Part shown: piece after piece, positions 24,652 to 32,057 of the stretch
Position numbering within the stretch: the stretch's first letter is position 1
Layout: each line of letters starts with the position of its first letter
Source: an uncultured Flavonifractor sp.
Lineage (GTDB): Bacteria > Bacillota > Clostridia > Oscillospirales > Oscillospiraceae
DNA: 64,000 nucleotides
Direction: 5' to 3'
NCBI GenBank assembly: GCA_947346365.1
Contig: CANAAV010000010.1
Location: forward strand, 18,617 to 82,616
Made by a program: the position numbers and the translations under genes
The notes under the pieces: model-generated
Databases searched by the model: none
What the model was told of the DNA's origin: nothing
Seen by the model: only the letters and a program-made list of their open reading frames with translations

Positions 24652-24669
24652 TTGTTAAAAATTTGACGA
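24652..24669. promoter_or_regulatory. Possible Rex-type operator
   Basis: TTGTTAA-AAAT-TTGACGA matches the clostridial Rex consensus TTGTTAA-N4-TTAACAA at 12 of 14 half-site positions. It lies about 80 bases upstream of the hnd promoter -35, far for a simple repressor site. Rex senses NADH/NAD+ and often controls fermentation and hydrogenase genes. Suggestive only. Confidence 0.3.
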
Positions 24670-24734
24670 TGTTAATCATACCACAAACGATGACCGCTGT
24701 AAAGAGGAAAAAGACGGTGCACTCGGGAAAACCA

Positions 24735-25445
24735 TCATGCGCCTGACTTCAGCCAGCGCAAGGCTGCCTGTGGGGTGGGCTCTGGCAGGTCCATGGTGTA
24801 TTGGGCGCTCCAAATTTGGTCCAGATAGTGGGCGTCGGAATTGTGGAGGAAGCGCAGGCCAGCCAAGTCCTGCCGCTGGGAGAATTCCGGCGGACAGCTG
24901 TGGGAGAGCTCCGCCGCAGGGAAGTCCAGCTCCGGATCCCAGACGCCCAGCACCCCCAGCAGGGAGAAGGCCGGCCGGTCGATATGGGCGGGCCAGGAAA
25001 AACCGCCGTGGGCCGCCACCAGGGCGGGGACCTGCGCAAGAGGGATCTGAGTGGGGGCGGCCAGCATGCGGGGGTCCTCCCCCAGGATCAGGTCCCCCTC
25101 GTCCATATAGAGCTGATGGCCGAATATATCCGGGTCATTTTGCCCGAGGCCGAAGCGGGGAGAAATCTGAGCCTCAAACCGCTCTGCCTGAGCCGGAGTG
25201 GGGAAGACGCAAATCACATGGATTTCCTCACAGGTGCACAGCTCCATGCCCGCCAGGGCGACAAGCCCCCGTTCCTGGGCGGCGCGGCAGAAGGGGGCGC
25301 AGTTTCCGCAGGTGTTGTGGTCGGTGAGCGCCACCACGTTGAGCCCCGCCAGGGCGCACATGGCCGCCAAATTGGCGGGGGTCATGTCCTCGCTGCCGCA
25401 GGGGGAGAGGCAGGAGTGCAGGTGCAGATCGTAATAGAGCTTCAT
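24735..25445 (-). CDS. PHP-domain metal-dependent phosphoesterase
   Basis: 236 residues with all PHP motifs: I DLHLHSCLSPCG, II VALTDHNTCGNC, III GMELCTCEEIHV, later ligands in FSWPAHIDRP and FLHNSDAHY. This metal site hydrolyses phosphoesters; relatives cleave pAp, nucleotide or oligonucleotide substrates (YciV/RnaAM type). It directly follows a DRTGG-like gene (1-base gap) in a two-gene operon beside the hydrogenase genes. Such PHP genes recur in clostridial hydrogenase neighbourhoods, so a role in hydrogenase signalling is possible. Confidence 0.85.
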   Translation of the reverse strand: MKLYYDLHLHSCLSPCGSEDMTPANLAAMCALAGLNVVALTDHNTCGNCAPFCRAAQERGLVALAGMELCTCEEIHVICVFPTPAQAERFEAQISPRFGLGQNDPDIFGHQLYMDEGDLILGEDPRMLAAPTQIPLAQVPALVAAHGGFSWPAHIDRPAFSLLGVLGVWDPELDFPAAELSHSCPPEFSQRQDLAGLRFLHNSDAHYLDQIWSAQYTMDLPEPTPQAALRWLKSGA

Positions 25446-25446
25446 C

Positions 25447-25779
25447 TCAGCGCTCCAGCAGCGCGCCCAGGGCCAGGGCGGCGGTAAAGGTGTCCTGGGC
25501 CGTCCCCAAAAGGTTGACGCCCTTTTCCTGAGCCCGGCGGAGCAGATCCGGGTCAGGCTGCACGCCCTCGGCGAGAATGACGCAGGCGGCGTCCGCCATC
25601 AGGGACACGGCGGCGACGTTTTGGTTGGACATGATGGTTAGCCAGGCGCATCCGGCCCGGGCCCGGCCCAATACCCAGCTGAGCAGGTCCCCGGCATAGC
25701 CGCCAAGGACCTGCCGCTCCGGCTCCGCCAGGTGAAATTCGGTGAGGGAGAGAGCCTTTGCCAGCGCTTGTACTGTCAT
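25447..25779 (-). CDS. DRTGG-like domain protein (paralogue 1)
   Basis: 110 residues from ATG at 25779 (AAAGGAGG 7 bases upstream). It is a stand-alone DRTGG-like domain (QVLGGYAGDLLSWVLGRARAGCAWLTI, NQNVAAVSLMADAACVILAEG), a small fold found fused to phosphotransacetylases and CBS proteins and free-standing near [FeFe]-hydrogenases. It is recognisably related to 28032-28388 (similar length, same CG/AG-DxxSxVL...N..V segment order). An upstream in-frame ATG at 25917 would overlap the divergent HTH gene and is rejected. Confidence 0.75.
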   Translation of the reverse strand: MTVQALAKALSLTEFHLAEPERQVLGGYAGDLLSWVLGRARAGCAWLTIMSNQNVAAVSLMADAACVILAEGVQPDPDLLRRAQEKGVNLLGTAQDTFTAALALGALLER

Positions 25780-25885
25780 AGGGATAACCTCCTTTGTCAA
25801 GTGAAGCGCACCGGTTTGGTGCGGCGCAGTTGCTTGCGCTGCCGGAATGGACGTAGTATGCTTGAAGCGGAAAGGAGCGAATCGT

Positions 25886-26179
25886 ATGAATGGTATGAGC
25901 CGGACCCTTTCCGCCAATCTGCGGGATCTGCGCGGCGTGCATCAGCTGACCTTGGAACAGGTGGCGGAACGGGTCGGAGTGACCCGCCAGGCGGCGGCCC
26001 GCCTACTGACGGCGGCGGTTTGGACCGTTACGCAGCGGCTGGCGCTGCCGGTTATTCTGGAATACCTGCTCTCGCTGGTCCTGGCCCAGGCGGGGTGTCT
26101 GGCACTGTATGAGCTGCTCTCCCGGACGCCGGGGGTGAGGGTACTGTTTGCCCTGGAGGGAGGGAGGAAGCCGCGCTAG
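25886..26179 (+). CDS. Small HTH protein, unusual C-terminal half
   Basis: 97 residues from ATG at 25886 (AAAGGAG 9 bases upstream; an earlier ATG at 25847 lacks a site). Residues 5-40 read as an XRE-like helix-turn-helix (LRDLRGVHQLTLEQVAERVGVTRQAAARLL). The rest is hydrophobic, ending in a basic tail, and matches no family I recognise. It is divergent from the DRTGG/PHP pair and convergent with the sensory hydrogenase gene, so it is a candidate regulator of this cluster. Confidence 0.6.
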   Translation: MNGMSRTLSANLRDLRGVHQLTLEQVAERVGVTRQAAARLLTAAVWTVTQRLALPVILEYLLSLVLAQAGCLALYELLSRTPGVRVLFALEGGRKPR

Positions 26180-26215
26180 GCAGAGAGGGGCCGGCAAGGG
26201 CCGTGCAGGCTGGAA

Positions 26216-26254
26216 ACAGGCCGCCGTAAGACGAAAACGTCTCCGGCGGCCTGT
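26216..26254. terminator. Bidirectional terminator
   Basis: 11-bp GC-rich stem ACAGGCCGCCG (26216-26226) with 26244-26254, and an inner AGACG/CGTCT extension. It lies between the HTH gene (+) and the sensory hydrogenase gene (-). Confidence 0.75.
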
Positions 26255-26258
26255 CTTG

Positions 26259-27584
26259 TTATGCTTTTGGCGGCTGCTGGCGGCGGAAAGGGGCGGGGAG
26301 ATAGTCGTCCGCTGTGGCGCTTCCCCCGGCAATTTCCTGGAGCATACGCTCCCGCACCTTGAAAATACAGTCGTCCTCCGAAGCGCGGCCTAACACCACG
26401 TCTTCAGCGAAGGCGTGGCAGGAAGGGGCCCCGCAGGAGCCGCAGTGGAGACCCGGCAGATGCTCCTCCAGCTGCTGGATCTTGAGCTGCTTGGCCATGG
26501 CCTGTTCCCGGTTGTGGTCCAGAACAAAAGCGGGCACATATTGCAGTTCTTTGTTGCGCTTTACAATGTCCCGGTCCTCCCCCAGCAGCAAAAAGCGGTT
26601 ACGGGAGACGGGCAGGCCCTTCATCAGGCCTTTAAGCCGCATCCGGGCGGCATAGGGGTTCTCCACCGTGAAGCATCCGCCTACGCACCCCTGGGTGCAG
26701 GCGGACAGCTCCAGAAAATCTGCCTCCGGCAGGCGGCCGTCCTCAATTTCCTCCAGCATCCGAATGACGTTGGTGATGCCGTCTACCGCCACGCAGCGCT
26801 GGCTGAGCCTGGCGGCGCTCTCTCCGCCGCAGGCGGCCCAGCCCAGACCCAAAATACCCGCGGTGGACAAAGGTTCCACCCGCTCCAGGTGCTTCATGGG
26901 AGAGAGCAGGCGTAAGTACACGTCCCGGATGGCAAAGGCGCCGTCCAGCACCGGACGGTCCAGACCTTCCGGGACCCTGGCGGCGGTGACCTTGGAGGAG
27001 CAGGGAACGATGGCGAACACCCCGATTTCCTCCGGAGGCAGGCCGGTGTCCGCCGCTGCCTCCCGCCGGGCCAAAACGGCGGCCAGCTCCATGGGGAGGA
27101 TGGCGTTTTCCACATGGGGCAGCAGCTTGGGAAAACGCATCCGGATGAGCCGCAGCACCGTGGGACAGGAAGAAGAGATCTGCGGCGTGTCCGCGCTCTG
27201 GCCCGCGGTGATGCCCTGGCGGATAAAATCAGAGATCAGCTCGGCGGCTTTGGCGGTCTCATAGACCTTTTGAAAGCCGATTTCCATAAGACCGCTGAGT
27301 ACAATGTTTACATCGTCCAGATTGTGGAACTGGGCGTATAGGGCCGGCTCCGGCAGAGCCACACAGTAGGAGAAACGGGAGAGCTGTTCGTCCAGCTTGT
27401 CGCCTACGGACTTGATGGCCCTGTGGGGACACACGCGGATGCAGTTGCCGCAGTCGATGCACCGGTCCGGCAGGATGGTGGCCTTGCGGCCCCGGACCCG
27501 GATGGCCTCGGTAGGACAGCTCTTGATGCAGGAGGTACAGCCCCGGCAGCGCTTATAATCCAACACGACGGAATGCCGCATCAT
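26259..27584 (-). CDS. Sensory-type [FeFe]-hydrogenase (HydS-like)
   Basis: 441 residues. Two N-terminal [4Fe-4S] sites (CRGCTSCIKSCPTEA, CIDCGNCIRVCPHRA), then an H-cluster domain with divergent loops: L1 SSSCPTV (canonical TSCCPGW), L2 VPCSSK (MPCxxK), L3 SACTQGCVGGCF. A C-terminal four-Cys site (LHCGSCGAPSCHAFAEDVV) resembles that of known sensory hydrogenases. There is no PAS domain. The altered loops fit a low-turnover H2 sensor rather than a bulk catalyst. It forms an operon with an ATPase-domain protein and a DRTGG-like protein. Which HydDB group it belongs to needs a tree. Confidence 0.85.
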   Translation of the reverse strand: MMRHSVVLDYKRCRGCTSCIKSCPTEAIRVRGRKATILPDRCIDCGNCIRVCPHRAIKSVGDKLDEQLSRFSYCVALPEPALYAQFHNLDDVNIVLSGLMEIGFQKVYETAKAAELISDFIRQGITAGQSADTPQISSSCPTVLRLIRMRFPKLLPHVENAILPMELAAVLARREAAADTGLPPEEIGVFAIVPCSSKVTAARVPEGLDRPVLDGAFAIRDVYLRLLSPMKHLERVEPLSTAGILGLGWAACGGESAARLSQRCVAVDGITNVIRMLEEIEDGRLPEADFLELSACTQGCVGGCFTVENPYAARMRLKGLMKGLPVSRNRFLLLGEDRDIVKRNKELQYVPAFVLDHNREQAMAKQLKIQQLEEHLPGLHCGSCGAPSCHAFAEDVVLGRASEDDCIFKVRERMLQEIAGGSATADDYLPAPFRRQQPPKA

Positions 27585-27616
27585 AAAGCCAAGTCACCTC
27601 GCTTTACTTGCGCGCC

Positions 27617-28045
27617 TCATGCCTGGGGGACGCGGATGATAATGGTTACGGTGGTGCCCTGGCCCACCTGGGTGTCAATGCTCATCTCGTCGGAATAGCG
27701 CTTCATATTGGGCAGGCCCATGCCGGCCCCGAAGCCCAGCTCTCGGGCGGTGGCCCCGGCGGTGGACCAGCCCTCCTGCATGGCCTGGTCTACGTTGGGA
27801 ATGCCGGGGCCGGTGTCCCGCATACGGATGAGAATGTGGTCCATGTCCACCTCTACCTCGGCCTGTCCGCCGTCGGCATGGATGACCATGTTGATCTCTC
27901 CTTCATACATGCAGATGGACGCCCGGCGGATGACCTCTTGGGGCAGGCCCAGCTTTTTCAGGGTGAGCTTCATTTTGCTGGAGGCCTCGCCGGCTTCGAT
28001 CAGGTCGCCGCCCTCCACGGGGTAGACCAGTTTAATCGTCTCCAT
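27617..28045 (-). CDS. HATPase-domain serine-kinase/anti-sigma-like protein
   Basis: 142 residues from ATG at 28045. GHKL motifs RRASICMYEGEINMVIHA (N box), MRDTGPGIP (G1) and GFGAGMGLPNMKRYSDE (G2) place it with RsbW/SpoIIAB-type anti-sigma kinases. It overlaps the preceding DRTGG gene by 14 bases and precedes the sensory hydrogenase by 32 bases. A kinase that reads the redox state of the hydrogenase and phosphorylates a partner is a reasonable inference; no partner with a phosphoacceptor domain (such as a STAS protein) is seen in the window. Confidence 0.85.
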   Translation of the reverse strand: METIKLVYPVEGGDLIEAGEASSKMKLTLKKLGLPQEVIRRASICMYEGEINMVIHADGGQAEVEVDMDHILIRMRDTGPGIPNVDQAMQEGWSTAGATARELGFGAGMGLPNMKRYSDEMSIDTQVGQGTTVTIIIRVPQA

Positions 28046-28388
28046 CGCATTTCCCTCGCAATCCTTTGGAATAGAGCAGGCCGCAGGCCTCATACATTCC
28101 CTTAGGGCTGGACATCACCACGATGTCCCGCTCTTCGGCAAGACGTATCATGTCCGCGCTGGGGGATTTGCCCCGGATAAAGATGATGCAGGGCATTTCT
28201 ACCATGTCGGCGGTGCGCACGACCTGGGGATTTACCAGTCCGGTGAGCAGCAGGGCCGGCTCTTTTACATAGGCCAGCACGTCGCTCATAAAATCGCTGC
28301 CGCAGGCGGTGTGCACCTCCCGCTCCAGCCGGTCTCCGCCCCACAGCACTGTGGCGTCCAGCGCCTGCCTGATGTCGGAAAGCGTCAT
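28032..28388 (-). CDS. DRTGG-like domain protein (paralogue 2)
   Basis: 118 residues, stand-alone DRTGG-like domain (TACGSDFMSDVLAYVKEPALLLTGL, NPQVVRTADMVEMPCIIFIRGK). First gene of the three-gene operon with the ATPase-domain protein and the sensory hydrogenase; AAAGGAGG lies 9 bases before ATG. Paralogue of 25447-25779. Confidence 0.78.
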   Translation of the reverse strand: MTLSDIRQALDATVLWGGDRLEREVHTACGSDFMSDVLAYVKEPALLLTGLVNPQVVRTADMVEMPCIIFIRGKSPSADMIRLAEERDIVVMSSPKGMYEACGLLYSKGLRGKCDGDD

Positions 28389-28432
28389 AGGCGTGCCCCT
28401 CCTTTTCCAAACTGAAATCAGCAGTTTAGCCC

Positions 28433-28461
28433 ATCATACCACAAAGCGGCCGGCAGTGCAA
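28433..28461 (-). promoter_or_regulatory. Promoter of the sensory-hydrogenase operon
   Basis: Minus strand TTGCAC (28456-28461), 17-base spacer, TATGAT (28433-28438), 45 bases before the first ATG. Just upstream (about 28465-28484) is TTTGTGAATATTTGAAAA, whose left half equals a Rex half-site; the right half is poor. Confidence 0.72.
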
Positions 28462-28523
28462 AGGGTTTTCAAATATTCACAAAGTTTTTTTCTGGAAGGG
28501 GAAGGTTTTAGGCAATCCCGGCA

Positions 28524-28553
28524 TTGACAGGCGGGCGTCCTATCGGATATAAT
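28524..28553 (+). promoter_or_regulatory. Promoter of serC
   Basis: TTGACA (28524-28529), 18-base spacer, TATAAT (28548-28553), both perfect consensus hexamers, 57 bases before the serC ATG. Confidence 0.85.
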
Positions 28554-28609
28554 GTGACTTTAACAAGGTAAAGCAATCAAGGCGAACAATGATAAGGAGG
28601 CCGTCTATC

Positions 28610-29698
28610 ATGGCAAGCGAACGCGTGTATAATTTTTCCGCAGGCCCATCCATGCTGCCGCTGGAGGCGCTTAAGCGCGCCGGCAGCGAGATCACCAACT
28701 ATCAGGGGTCCGGCATGTCCGTCATGGAGATGAGCCACCGGTCCAAGGCGTTTCAGAAAATTTTTGACGATACCCAGGCGAAGTTCCGCTCCCTGCTGAA
28801 CGTGCCGGAGGGATATAAGGTCCTTTTCCTTCAGGGGGGCGCGTCCGGACAGTTCTCCATGGCCCCGCTGAACCTGATCGGGAAGACCGGCAGAGCTGAT
28901 TACGCCGTCACCGGCAACTTCTCTAACATCGCGTATAAAGAGGCCAAGAAGTATGGTCAAATCAGTTTGGCCGCTTCTTCTGAGGATAAAAATCACACCT
29001 ACATTCCCCGGCAGGATCAGCTGAAGCTGGACTCCCAGGCCAGCTATTTCTATTACTGCGCCAATAACACCATCTACGGCACCGAGTGGCAGTATGTGCC
29101 CGACACCGGGGACGTGCCCATTGTGTGCGATATGTCCTCCGACATTCTCTCCCGCCCGGTGGACGTGAGCAAATACGGCGTCATTTTTGCAGGGGCCCAG
29201 AAGAATATGGCTCCTGCGGGGCTGACCGTGGTGATTATCAAGGAGTCCCTGGCGGGCCATGAGCTGCCCTACACTCCTCTGATGATGAATTATAAGACGA
29301 TGATTGACAAGGACTCTATGTACAACACGCCCCCCTGCTGGTGTATTTATATGCTGGGGCTGGTGCTGGACTGGCTGGAGGAGCAGGGCGGCGTTCCCGG
29401 CATGGAGGCGATCAAGCACAGCAAGGCCCAGATGCTCTACGATACGGTGGACGCCTCCCGGCTGTTTACCTGCGGGGTGGAGAGGACTTCCCGCTCTGAT
29501 ATGAACGTGGTCTTCCGCACCGGCAGCGACGAGCTGGACGCCAAGTTTGTCAAGGAGAGCGTGGAGGCGGGCTTCACCAACCTGAAGGGCCACCGGAGCG
29601 TGGGCGGAATGCGGGCGTCCATATACAACGCCATGCCTATGGAGGGCGTGGAGAAGCTGTGCGACTTTATCAAAGCCTTTGACAAAAAGAATGGATGA
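28610..29698 (+). CDS. serC: Phosphoserine aminotransferase SerC
   Basis: PLP enzyme converting 3-phosphohydroxypyruvate and glutamate to phosphoserine (serine pathway step 2). 362 residues. NFSAGPSMLP at the N-terminus, GGASGQF (phosphate contacts) and the PLP lysine in FAGAQKNMAPAGLTVVII (about residue 200) are diagnostic. ATG at 28610 follows AAGGAGG by 9 bases; an in-frame ATG at 28589 precedes that site. The stop overlaps the next gene by 4 bases (ATGA). serA, which makes its substrate, lies 1 kb downstream. Confidence 0.95.
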   Translation: MASERVYNFSAGPSMLPLEALKRAGSEITNYQGSGMSVMEMSHRSKAFQKIFDDTQAKFRSLLNVPEGYKVLFLQGGASGQFSMAPLNLIGKTGRADYAVTGNFSNIAYKEAKKYGQISLAASSEDKNHTYIPRQDQLKLDSQASYFYYCANNTIYGTEWQYVPDTGDVPIVCDMSSDILSRPVDVSKYGVIFAGAQKNMAPAGLTVVIIKESLAGHELPYTPLMMNYKTMIDKDSMYNTPPCWCIYMLGLVLDWLEEQGGVPGMEAIKHSKAQMLYDTVDASRLFTCGVERTSRSDMNVVFRTGSDELDAKFVKESVEAGFTNLKGHRSVGGMRASIYNAMPMEGVEKLCDFIKAFDKKNG

Positions 29699-30609
29699 TG
29701 AAGCGGGATAAGCAGCTGGAGAGCAACGAGCGGGCCCGCCAGATTGCCAAGGAGGTCTATGACCTGGCCCGCCAGATTACAGCGGAGATCCAGGCGGAAC
29801 ACCGCCGGCCCTGCGTGCGCTTTACTCTGGAGCCGGGCGAGCCAGGACTGCTGGACAGCAAGGCGGGCGGGACGCCCTATCTGCCCCCTGATATGGCCTG
29901 GCCGCTGGATAGCGGGGGCAATGGGCTGTCCCTGCTGGCCCAGGTGGACTGCGCCGGATTGGGCGGATTGGACGGCTTTCCCCACACAGGGCTGTTGCAG
30001 TTCTGGATTGCCTGGGGCGACGCTTATGGCGTGAACTTTGACGATCTCACGGACCCCGGCGGGTTTCGGGTGCTCTACCACGAAACGGCGGACCCATCCG
30101 TCACGGCGGAGGAGGTGCGCGCCAAATGTCCGCCCCGGCCGGAGAGCCGGTATGACGACGATTGGCTTCCGGTTTTCAAGACCTGCCGGATCAGGCTCAG
30201 CGCCCCGGCGGAGCAGGGGATGAACGAGCTGGACCCCCGCTTTGACCGCCTTTTTGTGGAAAGGTGGAACCGGGCGCGGCCGGACCTTAGGCTGGAGTAC
30301 CAGTGGAAGCTGCACAGTTTGGTGGCCGACCGCCTCCGGGACTACAGCGCCACCGGTCAGCCCGGGTGGGAGGCCCCTTACCACCAGCTGGGCGGTTATC
30401 CCTACTTTACCCAGTCAGACCCCCGGCCTGGGCGTTATGAGGAGTTGGATACCCTGCTTTTCCAACTGGACAGCGAAATGCGGGACACGGGCAAGGGCGG
30501 CGATCTGGTGCTCTGGGGGGACTGCGGCGTAGCCAATTTTTTTATCAGCCGGGAGGCCCTGGAAAAACGGGATTTTTCCAGGGTGGCCTACACATGGGAC
30601 TGCTGTTAG
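29695..30609 (+). CDS. DUF1963 (YwqG-like) protein
   Basis: 304 residues. The conserved DUF1963 pattern is visible: GTPYLPPDMAWP near residue 57, LSLLAQVDC, GLLQFWIA, and a late LLFQLDSE..GDLVLWGDCGVANFFISREAL. Family function is unknown. The start overlaps the serC stop by 4 bases, so the two are translationally coupled, but a role in serine metabolism is not implied by the fold. After it, 30610-30744 contains no gene. Confidence 0.85.
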   Translation: MMKRDKQLESNERARQIAKEVYDLARQITAEIQAEHRRPCVRFTLEPGEPGLLDSKAGGTPYLPPDMAWPLDSGGNGLSLLAQVDCAGLGGLDGFPHTGLLQFWIAWGDAYGVNFDDLTDPGGFRVLYHETADPSVTAEEVRAKCPPRPESRYDDDWLPVFKTCRIRLSAPAEQGMNELDPRFDRLFVERWNRARPDLRLEYQWKLHSLVADRLRDYSATGQPGWEAPYHQLGGYPYFTQSDPRPGRYEELDTLLFQLDSEMRDTGKGGDLVLWGDCGVANFFISREALEKRDFSRVAYTWDCC

Positions 30610-30744
30610 GACCGTAGAGGCCTGTTGAAAAACGCTCTGCGCGCAGCCTGCCTGGCGGAATTCTGTCGGCGCCCAGTACAGGCCGCGCGTATCCGGAATT
30701 GAAACAGGCTCTGAGGCAAATTAAGTATACGAGGAGGAACGAAG

Positions 30745-31914
30745 ATGTTCCGTATCAAAACCCTGAATAAGATCTCTCCTGCCGGGCTGTCGGTGCTGGA
30801 CCAGACCCGTTTTACGGTCAACAGCGACGTGGAGCAGGAGGACGGCGTGCTGGTCCGCTCCGCCGACATGCACGAGTATCAATTTCCCCAGTCCCTGCGC
30901 TGCATCGCTCGGGCGGGAGCCGGTACCAACAATATCCCCATCGACCGCTGCTCGGAAGCGGGCATCGTGGTATTCAACACGCCGGGCGCCAACGCCAACG
31001 CGGTGAAGGAGCTCGCGGTGTGCGCGCTGCTGCTGTCCTCCCGAAAGATTACCGCCGGGAGCAATTGGCTGCGGGAGCAGGCCGGGGCCGGATTAGATGT
31101 GGAAAAAGTGGTGGAGAAGGGAAAAAGCCAGTTTGTAGGGCCGGAACTTGCCGGCAAGATGCTGGGCGTCATCGGTCTGGGGGCCATCGGCGTGCAGGTG
31201 GCCAACATCGCGACCAAGCTGGGCATGACCGTCTTTGGATACGACCCTTTCCTGTCAGTGGACGCGGCGCTGTCCCTGTCCCGGCTGGTCCACCGGGCCA
31301 TGGATCTGGAGACCATCTATAAAAACTGCGACTATATTACTATCCACGTGCCCCAGACTGCGGAGACCCGCGGGATGATTAACACCGGAGCCATCCATAT
31401 GATGAAGGGCGGCGTGCGCATTATCAACCTGGCCCGGGGCGGACTGGTCAACGACGACGACATGCTGGAGGCCCTGGAGTCCGGCAAGGTGGCCGCCTAT
31501 GTCACCGATTTCCCCAACAACAAGATCCTCCAGGGGAAGAACGTGGTGGCCATCCCCCACCTGGGAGCCTCCACTCCGGAGAGCGAGGAGAACTGCGCCG
31601 TCATGGCGGCCCAGGAGCTGCGGGACTATTTGGAGAACGGCAATATTAAAAATTCGGTGAACCTGCCCACGCTGGTACAGGCCTGGAGCGGAGTTACCCG
31701 CCTGTGCGTGATCCACCGCAACCAGCCCGGCCTGCTGGCCAGCATCACCGGGGTGCTCTCTAAGGACAACGTGAACGTGGAGAACATGACCAACAAGTCC
31801 AAAAAGGATTACGCCTATACGGTGGTAGACCTGGGCAGCCGGATCAGCGACGGCGTGGCCGACGAGATCCGCGCCCTGGACGGGGTGCTGCGGGTGCGCA
31901 TGCTCAACCACTGA
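30745..31914 (+). CDS. serA: D-3-phosphoglycerate dehydrogenase SerA
   Basis: NAD-dependent 2-hydroxyacid dehydrogenase catalysing the first step of serine synthesis. 389 residues. Substrate loop RAGAGTNNIPID, NAD-binding GLGAIGVQVANIATKLGM with Asp acceptor in YDPF, catalytic Arg in NLARGGLV, Glu in STPESEENC and His in IPHLGAST. A C-terminal ACT domain (about 320-389, HRNQPGLLASITGVLSKDNVNVE) suggests serine feedback. GAGGAGG precedes ATG by 8 bases. Confidence 0.94.
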   Translation: MFRIKTLNKISPAGLSVLDQTRFTVNSDVEQEDGVLVRSADMHEYQFPQSLRCIARAGAGTNNIPIDRCSEAGIVVFNTPGANANAVKELAVCALLLSSRKITAGSNWLREQAGAGLDVEKVVEKGKSQFVGPELAGKMLGVIGLGAIGVQVANIATKLGMTVFGYDPFLSVDAALSLSRLVHRAMDLETIYKNCDYITIHVPQTAETRGMINTGAIHMMKGGVRIINLARGGLVNDDDMLEALESGKVAAYVTDFPNNKILQGKNVVAIPHLGASTPESEENCAVMAAQELRDYLENGNIKNSVNLPTLVQAWSGVTRLCVIHRNQPGLLASITGVLSKDNVNVENMTNKSKKDYAYTVVDLGSRISDGVADEIRALDGVLRVRMLNH

Positions 31915-32009
31915 GGCGGGACGCGTCTTGCCTGCGCGCTTTCCGGCTTTCGTCCGGGATAGCCCTCGGGACGGCCGCGCCGTGCTTGGCCTGTACAAGG
32001 CGGCAGAAT

Positions 32010-32056
32010 AAAAAGGCGTATCCCTTTGGGCCCAGCCCAAAGGGATACGCCTTTTT
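32010..32056. terminator. Very strong bidirectional terminator between serA and prfB
   Basis: 21-bp perfect stem (32010-32030 with 32036-32056), loop CCCAG, five A/T pairs at the base giving a U-tract in both directions. The convergent stops lie at 31914 and 32058. Confidence 0.96.
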
Positions 32057-32057
32057 G

